DNA of 5,834 nt from the NCBI GenBank assembly GCA_003694875.1, contig RFJN01000294.1, positions 1-5,834 of the forward strand, written 5' to 3'. The notes beneath the pieces were generated by a model that was not told where the DNA came from, did not search any database, and saw only the letters and a list, made by a program, of their open reading frames with translations. Each line of letters opens with the position of its first letter. The stretch's first letter is position 1. The position numbers and the translations under genes were made by a program. Below are positions 1 through 4,864 of this stretch, one piece after another. This DNA comes from Planctomycetota bacterium. GTDB lineage: Bacteria > Planctomycetota > J058 > J103.

Positions 1-242
1 CCGCTCGTCTCGAGCCGACGCACGTCGGAGCCGGACAGGAACACGAACGTGCTCGACTCGGTGAGATCGTCCGGTGCGGGCGCCTGTGCGTCGGGTTCGA
101 GCCGGCGCACGTCCGAGTCGGACAGGAACACGAGCGCGGAGGACTCGGTCAGATCGAGTTCATCCGAGGCGGGCTCCGCGCCGGGTTCCGGCTCCTCGGA
201 CTGCCCCGGTCGCGCCTCCTCGTCCCGCCGTTCGCTCACCAC
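1..242 (-). CDS. N-terminal part of an unrecognised acidic protein with two tandem 20-residue repeats (runs off left edge)
   Basis: This is an open frame on the minus strand from a GTG at 242 (or the adjacent GTG at 239) to the window edge, about 80 codons. An in-frame TAG lies just upstream and there is no ATG. An AGGG at 251-254, 8 nt before the GTG at 242, favours that start. The first ~28 residues are hydrophilic and rich in Glu, Pro and Ala, with no signal peptide. They are followed by two copies of the pattern D-LTESS-xx-VFLS-x-SDVRRLE (residues 30-49 and 59-78), identical at 17 of 20 positions. The copies are joined by a short Pro/Ala/Asp linker, giving a 29-residue period. The conservation argues that this frame is truly coding. 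The layout suggests a disordered leader carrying repeated short linear motifs, possibly phosphorylation or docking sites, ahead of a domain outside the window. I do not recognise the family. It is divergent from the PII gene. Confidence 0.6.
   Translation of the reverse strand, partial: MVSERRDEEARPGQSEEPEPGAEPASDELDLTESSALVFLSDSDVRRLEPDAQAPAPDDLTESSTFVFLSGSDVRRLETS
9..155 (-). repeat. Two in-frame 60-bp coding repeats, 87-bp period
   Basis: The units lie at 96-155 and 9-68, offset by exactly 87 bp (29 codons). Most base differences fall where the protein stays the same or changes conservatively. That points to an old coding duplication kept by selection on the peptide, not to a recent DNA duplication. 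Confidence 0.7.
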
Positions 243-272
243 GGCCCCCGCCCTGCCCCTCGCGCCACCGCG

Positions 273-278
273 ATTCTA
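273..278 (-). promoter_or_regulatory. Possible -10 element for the left-edge gene
   Basis: On the minus strand this reads TAGAAT, five of six matches to TATAAT, in otherwise very GC-rich DNA. It lies 30 nt before the GTG at 242, which would give a leader of about 25 nt containing the AGGGGCAGGG stretch. No convincing -35 box is seen at 16-18 bp spacing, so the call rests on the -10 alone. Confidence 0.3.
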
Positions 279-335
279 ATCCCGGAGCGCAGCGAGCGGG
301 AGCGCCGACGCTGGCGGCGAGCGCGGCGGATCGGG

Positions 336-341
336 TACAAC
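336..341 (+). promoter_or_regulatory. Possible -10 element of the PII gene (leaderless transcript?)
   Basis: TACAAC within GGGTACAAC resembles a -10 box. It ends only 7 nt before the ATG at 349. A start site at the usual distance would fall on or next to the initiation codon, which fits the absence of any Shine-Dalgarno sequence. There is no clear -35 box. The similar GGGTACAAG occurs on the minus strand at the right window edge, upstream of the ABC ATPase gene. Confidence 0.22.
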
Positions 342-348
342 CGCCGCC

Positions 349-687
349 ATGCGCTGGTTCACCGTGTACCTCAAGCCGTTCAAGTTCGACGACGTGCTCG
401 AGGCGCTGCTCGCGTTCGGGGTGGAGACGCCCGGCGGGATCCGTGCGCTCACCGTGGAGCCGGTGCGCGGCTACGGACGGCAGAAGGGGCATCTCGAGCT
501 GTACCGTGACGACGGCGACCGCATGACGTTCCTGCCGAAGCTGCGGCTCGAGTTCGCCGCGCCGCGCAGCCGCGAGCGCGAGATCATCGACGCGGTGCGC
601 GAGGCGGCGCGCACCGGCCGGATCGGCGACGGCAAGATCCTCGTGCGCGAGCTGCGCGCCCACCACCCGCTCGCCGACGGCGGGTGA
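349..687 (+). CDS. PII-family (GlnB/GlnK-like) signal transduction protein, divergent
   Basis: The 112-aa product follows the PII fold. It begins with a first strand and the LKPFKFDDVLEAL helix. The T-loop base GYGRQKGHLELYR follows (residues 41-53), then FLPK (61-64). The B-loop TGRIGDGKI (89-97) comes last. PII trimers bind ATP/ADP and 2-oxoglutarate and control transporters and enzymes in response to nitrogen or carbon status. Gln45 matches the 2-oxoglutarate-binding Gln39 of E. coli GlnB, and Lys64 and Lys96 match Lys58 and Lys90. Departures from GlnB are a 6-residue insertion after the first helix (ETPGG region), Asp57 at the position of uridylylated Tyr51, and a tail without the C-loop arginines equivalent to 101 and 103. 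No amt or glnA gene is adjacent. ATG 349 is the first start in the frame and has no Shine-Dalgarno. Family assignment is firm; partner and ligand response are unknown. Confidence 0.9.
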   Translation: MRWFTVYLKPFKFDDVLEALLAFGVETPGGIRALTVEPVRGYGRQKGHLELYRDDGDRMTFLPKLRLEFAAPRSREREIIDAVREAARTGRIGDGKILVRELRAHHPLADGG

Positions 688-997
688 CACGGTCGGGGGC
701 GTTCGCTAGGCTCTGTCGGGAAACGAGCCCGTCGCGAGAGATCCGGCTGGCGCCGACGGGCGAGGAGCGAGGTTCGAAGACGCCGGAGGCGTACGGAAGT
801 ACGTCGAGGACGGCTTCGGTTCTCGTGACGCCGCAAGTCGGTGATCGGCCGGAGATCGCAGCAGGGGGCGTTTCCCGACAGAGCCCGGGCTCGGAACGCG
901 GCGGAGGCCGGGCGGTCGGTGGGCCGCGCTGCCGGGCGCGCAGCGGTGCGGGCGCGCGTCGCGCACGTGGCGGAGACGGACACGGACGGGCACGCAC
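688..997. other. 310-nt intergenic region holding the palindromic element
   Basis: Between PII and the RNase HII-like gene, 177 of 310 nt are the palindromic element. A 12-bp perfect palindrome, GAGCCCGGGCTC (881-892), overlaps its right end. The remaining 112 nt before the next gene (886-997) are very GC-rich. I see no clear promoter there, and no good ribosome binding site. Confidence 0.6.
709..885. mobile_element. MITE-like palindromic element with 17-bp terminal inverted repeats
   Basis: The ends are GGCTCTGTCGGGAAACG (709-725) and its perfect reverse complement (869-885). Between them the arms stay partly complementary in register. CCGGC 743-747 faces GCCGG 848-852, CCGAC 753-757 faces GTCGG 837-841, and 9 of 12 positions around 768-779 pair with 814-825. 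The apex is CGTAC-GGAA-GTACG (790-803), a GNRA-type tetraloop hairpin centred on the midpoint of the element. A local hairpin, GCCCGTCG 727-734 with CGACGGGC 754-761, could compete. No transposase or credible ORF fits inside and no target-site duplication is obvious. It is either a non-autonomous transposon (MITE) or a REP/BIME-like repeat. In transcripts it would form a long stem and could terminate or stabilise the PII message. Confidence 0.7.
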
Positions 998-2065
998 ATG
1001 GCGGTCGTGGCGGGCATCGACGAGGCGGGCTACGGACCGTTGCTCGGTCCGCTCGTGGTCGGCGTCACGGCGTTTCGCCTGCCCGAGCCGGTGCTCGATC
1101 GACCCGAGGGGCCGGGGTCGCTGTGGCAGCGGATCGGTTCGCACGCGGTGCGCAAGCGCCCGCCCCGGGGGCGGGGCGCGGCGCAGCGCGACCGGCGGCT
1201 GGTGGTGTGCGACTCGAAGAAGCTGCATGCGGGCGGTCGCGGACTCGCGCGCATGGAGCAGACGGTGCTGTGCTTTCTGGCGACCGCGACCGGGGCGCCG
1301 CTCGGCCGCGCCGCCGGGGCGAGCCGCCCGGGCTGCTGCGGCGCCTCTCGGCTCGCGGACTTTGCCGCCCAGCCCGCCGACGCCCTGCTCGCCGCACTCG
1401 GCGCGCGGCCGCTCGGGGCCGAGACGTGTCCGTGGCTCGACGGCTCGAGCCCACAGCTTCCCGCCTTCTCGTTCCGGCGCGAACTCGAGACGCGACGCGC
1501 CCTGCTCGCGCGGGCGCTCGAGCGCGCGGGGCTCGAGACGCTGCACGTGCTGCCGGTGGTGCTGCACCCGCACGCCTTCAACGAGGGGGTGCGGCGGCAC
1601 GGCAACAAGCACCGCTACGAGTGGTCGGTGATCGCGCGCGCACTCGAGTGCCTGTGGGAGCGCTACGGAGACGAGGGGCTCGACGTGACGGTCGATCGGC
1701 TCTCGGGCCGCAGCGTCTACGGCCCCGCGCTCGCCCGCCGCTTCTCCGGAGCGCAGGTGGTCGCCGAGACGCAGGACGAACAGCGCTCGCAGTACCGGGT
1801 CGAGGGCGGGGGGCGTCGCATGCGGGTGCGCTTCGTGGTGGGCGGTGACGAACACGCGCTGCCCACCGCCCTCGCGAGCCTGTGCGCGAAGTACTTTCGA
1901 GAGCTGTACATGCAGCCGCTCAACGCCTACTTCTCCGAGCGCGTGCCCGGGCTGCGCCCCACCGCCGGCTACGCGCAGGACGGACGTCGCTTCCTCGCCG
2001 AGATCGAGCCGGTGTTCTCGCGCGAGAGGCCGTGTCCGCGCGAGGCGCTCGTGCGCTGCTGTTGA
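998..2065 (+). CDS. Ribonuclease HII-like protein with large insertions
   Basis: The 355-aa product opens with AGIDEAGYGPLLGPLVVG, the first RNase HII motif. DSKKL follows at 72-76, an N-containing helix at 196, VDRLSG with Asp233, then GGDEHALPTALASLCAKYFRE (Asp284, Lys298) and a conserved Tyr325 in PTAGY. The DEDD catalytic set is therefore complete: Asp8, Glu9, Asp233 and Asp284. RNase HII enzymes cut RNA in DNA hybrids and remove single misincorporated ribonucleotides using divalent metal. Two points differ. Tyr12 replaces the arginine of the GRG motif that contacts the ribose 2'-OH. The protein is also 100-160 residues longer than usual, with extra sequence mainly at ~25-65, ~95-185 and ~250-280. 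The second block includes CCGAS and a CPWLDGSS stretch. ATG 998 puts the active-site motif close to the N-terminus as expected, though it lacks a good Shine-Dalgarno. The superfamily is clear; whether the substrate is the standard one is uncertain. Confidence 0.85.
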   Translation: MAVVAGIDEAGYGPLLGPLVVGVTAFRLPEPVLDRPEGPGSLWQRIGSHAVRKRPPRGRGAAQRDRRLVVCDSKKLHAGGRGLARMEQTVLCFLATATGAPLGRAAGASRPGCCGASRLADFAAQPADALLAALGARPLGAETCPWLDGSSPQLPAFSFRRELETRRALLARALERAGLETLHVLPVVLHPHAFNEGVRRHGNKHRYEWSVIARALECLWERYGDEGLDVTVDRLSGRSVYGPALARRFSGAQVVAETQDEQRSQYRVEGGGRRMRVRFVVGGDEHALPTALASLCAKYFRELYMQPLNAYFSERVPGLRPTAGYAQDGRRFLAEIEPVFSRERPCPREALVRCC

Positions 2066-2081
2066 GAGCGCGGTGTCGGGC

Positions 2082-2297
2082 TCAGGCGGCGCGCTCGGCG
2101 TCGCGTGCCCCCGGACCGCCGCGGTTCGGACGCGGGATGGGCGTGAACACGCGCGCGGGCAGCGGCATGGCGATCCCCTCCCCCACGTCGATCGCAAAGC
2201 GCCCCTCGCCGCTCGTGCGCAGCGCGAAGGGGCCGGTGAAGCTTCCGTCCTCGAGGTGGCACAACACCTCGAAGCTCGTCTCGAGCGTTCTCGCCAT
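2082..2297 (-). CDS. Small conserved-looking protein of unknown function (71 aa)
   Basis: I chose the ATG at 2297 because a near-perfect Shine-Dalgarno, GGGAGGA (minus strand, 2306-2312), sits 8 nt upstream. A longer reading to 2594 would run through the PilZ start and is not credible. Codon third positions are almost all G or C, as in the neighbouring genes. The product starts MARTLETSFEVLCHLEDGSF. It continues with alternating polar and hydrophobic residues, which suggests a small beta-rich domain to about residue 53, and ends in a Pro/Arg/Gly-rich tail. It has one cysteine (Cys13), no signal peptide and no membrane segment, so it is probably cytoplasmic. It converges on the RNase HII-like gene with only 16 nt between stop codons, and is divergent from the PilZ gene. 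I do not recognise the family and assign no function. Confidence 0.65.
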   Translation of the reverse strand: MARTLETSFEVLCHLEDGSFTGPFALRTSGEGRFAIDVGEGIAMPLPARVFTPIPRPNRGGPGARDAERAA

Positions 2298-2305
2298 GCG
2301 ACTCG

Positions 2306-2312
2306 TCCTCCC
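2306..2312 (-). promoter_or_regulatory. Shine-Dalgarno that fixes the start of the 71-aa gene
   Basis: GGGAGGA on the minus strand lies 8 nt before ATG 2297. It is one of the two best ribosome binding sites in the window and is the main evidence that this short frame is translated. Confidence 0.65.
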
Positions 2313-2463
2313 GGTCGGGCGGGGACGTTGCAAGCACCGGGCCGGGCGAGGGCCGGCGCCGCGAACACGCCCCTGCTGCAGAGATCGGCACAAGAGCCGC
2401 GGTGTCCGGAGCCGCGCGAGGGCCGCGTATCGAGGCGAGCGGACCGGAGCCGGCGTCCGGCGA

Positions 2464-2480
2464 TCCGACAGGGTGTCGGA
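2464..2480. promoter_or_regulatory. Perfect inverted repeat TCCGACA-GGG-TGTCGGA (operator or hairpin)
   Basis: Perfect 7-bp arms flank a 3-bp centre in the 250-nt region between the divergent 71-aa and PilZ genes, 67 nt before the PilZ ATG. The size and symmetry suit a dimeric repressor operator. A short RNA hairpin in the PilZ leader is the alternative. The rest of the region (2298-2547) shows no convincing promoter boxes. Confidence 0.35.
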
Positions 2481-2533
2481 GGGGGCAACATCGTGACGTA
2501 GGACACAGGAAGGGGGGAGCGGGAACGAGGTGC

Positions 2534-2539
2534 GGGGAG
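2534..2539 (+). promoter_or_regulatory. Shine-Dalgarno of the PilZ gene
   Basis: GGGGAG lies 8 nt before ATG 2548 and favours that start over the upstream in-frame GTG at 2530. The GTG also has a purine-rich stretch (GGGGGAG, 2513-2519) 10 nt ahead of it, so the choice is not absolute. Confidence 0.5.
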
Positions 2540-2547
2540 AGCGAGCC

Positions 2548-2937
2548 ATGCAGCGACCGTACGAGACCGAGCGACGCGAGTTCGCGCGCGTCAACGTGGA
2601 CGTGCCCGTGCGCTACAAGTTCCTCTCGCGCGAGCACCCGGTTCCGGACGAGATCTTCGAGGGCCGGTGCGCGAACCTGAGCGGTGGCGGACTGCTGCTG
2701 CTCGGTCGCGTGCCGGACGAGGGGCTGCTCGCGCCGCTGCTGACCCACCGTGTGCTCGTCGGGGTCGTGCTGCAGCTGCCGACGCTCGCCGAGCCGATCA
2801 AGGCGCTGTGCCGCGTGGGCTGGATCGAGTCGCACCCGGGCCGCGAGCGGGTCCCGCTCGGGCTCACCTTCCGCGAGATCACCCGCGAGCACCAGGACGC
2901 GATCTTCCGCTACGTGATCCGCGCCCACCTGCCCTGA
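2548..2937 (+). CDS. PilZ-domain protein (cyclic di-GMP receptor)
   Basis: The 129-aa product is a single PilZ domain. Both parts of the c-di-GMP signature are present: RxxxR as R10-EFA-R14 near the N-terminus, and (D/N)xSxxG as N43-LSGG-G48 after the first strands. Later strands include the GVVLQLPTLAEPIKALCRVGWIE region and PLGLTFREI, the usual end of the beta-barrel, followed by a C-terminal helix (HQDAIFRYVIRAHL). Stand-alone PilZ proteins bind c-di-GMP and then act on partners controlling motility, polysaccharide or pili. No such partner lies in the window. The intact motif predicts real ligand binding. It appears monocistronic, with divergent and convergent neighbours. An N-terminal extension of 6 residues from GTG 2530 is possible. 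Confidence 0.9.
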   Translation: MQRPYETERREFARVNVDVPVRYKFLSREHPVPDEIFEGRCANLSGGGLLLLGRVPDEGLLAPLLTHRVLVGVVLQLPTLAEPIKALCRVGWIESHPGRERVPLGLTFREITREHQDAIFRYVIRAHLP

Positions 2938-2938
2938 A

Positions 2939-2977
2939 CTCGGCTCCCCGGTTCCGCACGGCCCCTTCGGTGCCGAG
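2939..2977 (+). terminator. Weak terminator-like hairpin after the PilZ gene
   Basis: It starts one base past the PilZ stop. Either CTCGGC/GCCGAG closes a long loop, or CGGC (2959-2962) pairs with GCCG (2972-2975) below a C-TTCG-G tetraloop, with mismatches between. No U-tract follows, so intrinsic termination is doubtful. Confidence 0.25.
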
Positions 2978-3175
2978 GCGGGCCGGCGGGACCGGTGGAC
3001 GGGGACGGCAGGGTCAGCACGGAACGAGGCGTCCAGGGCGCGGCGGCCAGACGCGGTGGCTCGTCGCGGCCTCGTGGTGGGCAAGCGCAGCATGTCGGGC
3101 GGCGCAACCGATCGCCTCGCCGCAGCGCGCGGGCGCGCCGCCGTCGTCCTTGCCCAAATCCGAGGCGTGCCACGC

Positions 3176-3205
3176 CCACCCGTAGGGGCGGGTGGATCCC
3201 CGCCC
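3176..3205. repeat. Two overlapping GC hairpins, probable interspersed palindromic repeat
   Basis: CCACCCG (3176-3182) pairs perfectly with CGGGTGG (3189-3195) around TAGGGG. GGGCGGG (3186-3192) pairs perfectly with CCCGCCC (3199-3205) around TGGATC. The stems share bases and exclude each other. GTGCC (3167-3171) and GGCAC further out can close the whole module. The GTAGGGGCGGGT...CCCGCCC pattern resembles short palindromic repeats dispersed in many bacterial genomes (recalled, not searched). It lies just beyond the ABC permease stop and may act as a bidirectional terminator. Confidence 0.45.
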
Positions 3206-3256
3206 GCACCAGCCCGGCACACGACAAGCCCTTGCACCGCCCGGATCGACTCGCGG

Positions 3257-4864
3257 CTAGCGGTCTTCGGAAGACGCCGTGGCGCGCACCCCGGAGGCGG
3301 TGACCGGCGTGCGCACCCAGCGCAGGATCTCGCGCAGCCGCGGCGGCTTGCCGGTCATGAGGATGCCCACGCGGAAGATCTTGGCCGCCGCCCACAGCGC
3401 CACCGCGGTGCTCGCGAGCAGCAGCGCCAGCGTGGCGGCGTACTCGAAGGCCGAGGGCGGTCCGGCCGCACGGTTCATCATGACGAAGGGGGTAAACGGC
3501 GGCAGGTAGCTCAGCACCCGCGCGAGCGTACCGTTGGGATCCTGGGCGATCGGCACCATGGCGAGCAAGGGCAGCATGAGCAGGATCGTGATCGGCTGCA
3601 GCAGGTTCTGCGCCTCCTTGAGGGTGTTGCACACCGAGCCGATCGCGGCCATGAGCGCGGAGTAGAAGAGGAAGCCGAGCAGGAAGTAGGTCACAAAGGA
3701 GCCGAGCAGCACGGGATCGCCGGCGATCAGCCCGAGATCGATCTGCGGCACCCCCTCGATGAAGTGCGGCAACAGCTTGGCCCCGAGGATCACGAACACC
3801 ACCCACGAGCCGACCACGGTGAGGCCGGCGAGTGCTATGCCCACGATCTTGCCCGCCATGAGTTCGAGCGGCGAGACGCTCGAGAGCAGCACCTCGATGA
3901 TGCGGTTGGACTTCTCCTCGATCGTGTTGGTGAGCAGCATCTGGCCCGTGGTAAAGATCGCGATCCACAGCAGGTAGGTGAACAGCGCCGGCGCCCACTG
4001 CCGCAGCATGTCCTGCACCGCGACCGCCTCCTGCGTGCCCGCCTCACCGGGCTTGCGCACCTCGAAGCGCACCGGTTCGGCGATCCAGCGTGCGGTCTCG
4101 GCGGGGATGCCCGCCTGCGCGATCCGCCGCTCGCGCACGACCTCGGTCGCAAGCCGCGTGTACCACGAGCGCAGCTCGTCGTCGGTGAGGTTGTTGGAGA
4201 CGTAGCGCATGCCGGCGGTGCTCGAGACCGGGTCGGGTCCGATCACGAAGTAGGCGAAGAGCTGTCCGGAGCGCACCTGCTCGTTGAGGTAGACCAGCGG
4301 GTCGGTGCCGGCCGGCGGCTCGACGGGCACGCGCACGTAACGCGCGCGCGCGGTCTCGGGAGCGAGACGCCGCGCCTCGGCGGGATCGAGCCCGAGCCAC
4401 CAGCGCCGGATCTCCTCGCGCATGAGCCCCACCGCCGCACGCGCCTCGGGCGGCAACGCGTCGCGCACCGCGGGCGGCAGCGGCCGATCGTCGCCGATCG
4501 CGGTGAGGGTCTCGGCGAGTGCCTCGCGCTGCGCGGGCTCGAGCGAGGCGAGCACCGGAGCGAGCGAGCGCAGCACCGGCGGCAGCGCGTCGAGGGTGTC
4601 GGGCTCCTCGCGATAGCGGGTGGCGAGCGCCTCGAAGACCTTGGCGAGATCGGGCGCGAGCGCGCGCTGCTCGATCGCGTCGGCGAGCCAGCCCGAGTGG
4701 TCGAGCACCGCGTAGCGCCGCGGCTCCTTGGCGCCCTCGAGCCACTGGGGCACGAGCACCGCAAGCGCCACGATCACGGGAAAGCTCAGGATCCCGATCC
4801 AGAAGGTCCTGGTCCGCACGATGTCGAGGAACTCGCGCCCCGCCACGAGCCGTGCCTTACGCAT
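3257..4864 (-). CDS. ABC-2 type exporter permease (NatB-like), enlarged
   Basis: The 535-aa inner-membrane subunit has one N-terminal span (~22-40), a large extracytoplasmic domain (~41-289) and about five further spans (~291-312, 338-361, 384-408, 422-440, 473-495). The family hallmark EEKSNRIIEVLLSSVSP lies at 316-332. NatB-type permeases pair with a NatA-type ATPase to export Na+ or other, often undefined, substrates. ATG 4864 was chosen because AGGAGG (minus strand, 4874-4879) lies 9 nt upstream. It also overlaps the ATPase stop by 8 bp, which implies translational coupling; a longer frame reaching 5080 would overlap the ATPase gene deeply. Family members are commonly near 400 aa. The excess lies in a charged, Ala/Leu/Pro-rich helical stretch at about 65-172, between the DHSG strand and the VEPPAGTDPL strand. 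Substrate cannot be assigned. Confidence 0.88.
   Translation of the reverse strand: MRKARLVAGREFLDIVRTRTFWIGILSFPVIVALAVLVPQWLEGAKEPRRYAVLDHSGWLADAIEQRALAPDLAKVFEALATRYREEPDTLDALPPVLRSLAPVLASLEPAQREALAETLTAIGDDRPLPPAVRDALPPEARAAVGLMREEIRRWWLGLDPAEARRLAPETARARYVRVPVEPPAGTDPLVYLNEQVRSGQLFAYFVIGPDPVSSTAGMRYVSNNLTDDELRSWYTRLATEVVRERRIAQAGIPAETARWIAEPVRFEVRKPGEAGTQEAVAVQDMLRQWAPALFTYLLWIAIFTTGQMLLTNTIEEKSNRIIEVLLSSVSPLELMAGKIVGIALAGLTVVGSWVVFVILGAKLLPHFIEGVPQIDLGLIAGDPVLLGSFVTYFLLGFLFYSALMAAIGSVCNTLKEAQNLLQPITILLMLPLLAMVPIAQDPNGTLARVLSYLPPFTPFVMMNRAAGPPSAFEYAATLALLLASTAVALWAAAKIFRVGILMTGKPPRLREILRWVRTPVTASGVRATASSEDR

Larger units (their letters stand above)
2938..3256. other. 319-nt gene-free region between converging PilZ and ABC permease genes
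   Basis: No credible gene is seen on either strand; short frames here have no ribosome binding sites. The region holds two structured stretches. Right after the PilZ stop, CTCGGC (2939-2944) can pair with GCCGAG (2972-2977) around a C-TTCG-G loop. A stronger hairpin module lies at 3165-3222. Because both flanking genes point inward, the region probably contains the transcription ends for both. No T-run marks a classical intrinsic terminator. Confidence 0.55.

Noticed and set aside
709..885. Integron attC site or tRNA gene as an explanation of the palindromic element
   Set aside because: No GTTRRRY/RYYYAAC core pair is found at the ends, no integron cassette is present, and no cloverleaf or T-loop consensus was seen.
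1153..1188. GC-rich quasi-palindrome CCGCCCCGGGGGCGGGG
   Set aside because: It lies inside the RNase HII-like coding sequence and is explained by Arg/Pro/Gly codons at high GC. It is not a perfect palindrome.
584..2506. Long minus-strand open frame (640 codons) opposite the RNase HII-like gene
   Set aside because: It is antisense to a protein with clear catalytic motifs, is Arg/Pro/Ala-rich with no domain, and crosses the palindromic element and intergenic DNA. This is typical of a spurious frame in GC-rich sequence.
3014..3220. 68-codon minus-strand frame in the PilZ-permease spacer
   Set aside because: It spans the hairpin repeat, has no Shine-Dalgarno and an unremarkable Trp/Arg/Gly/Pro composition, so it is probably a by-product of the repeat.
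2910..3998. Minus-strand frame overlapping the permease end and the gene-free region
   Set aside because: It is out of frame with the permease, whose hallmark motifs and membrane spans are in the other frame, and it has no ribosome binding site.
4357..4700. Short repeated GC-rich words such as GGCGAGC and GAGCG within the permease gene
   Set aside because: They reflect biased codon use for Ala, Glu, Leu and Arg. They have no fixed period and no spacer structure, so there is no CRISPR or tandem array.
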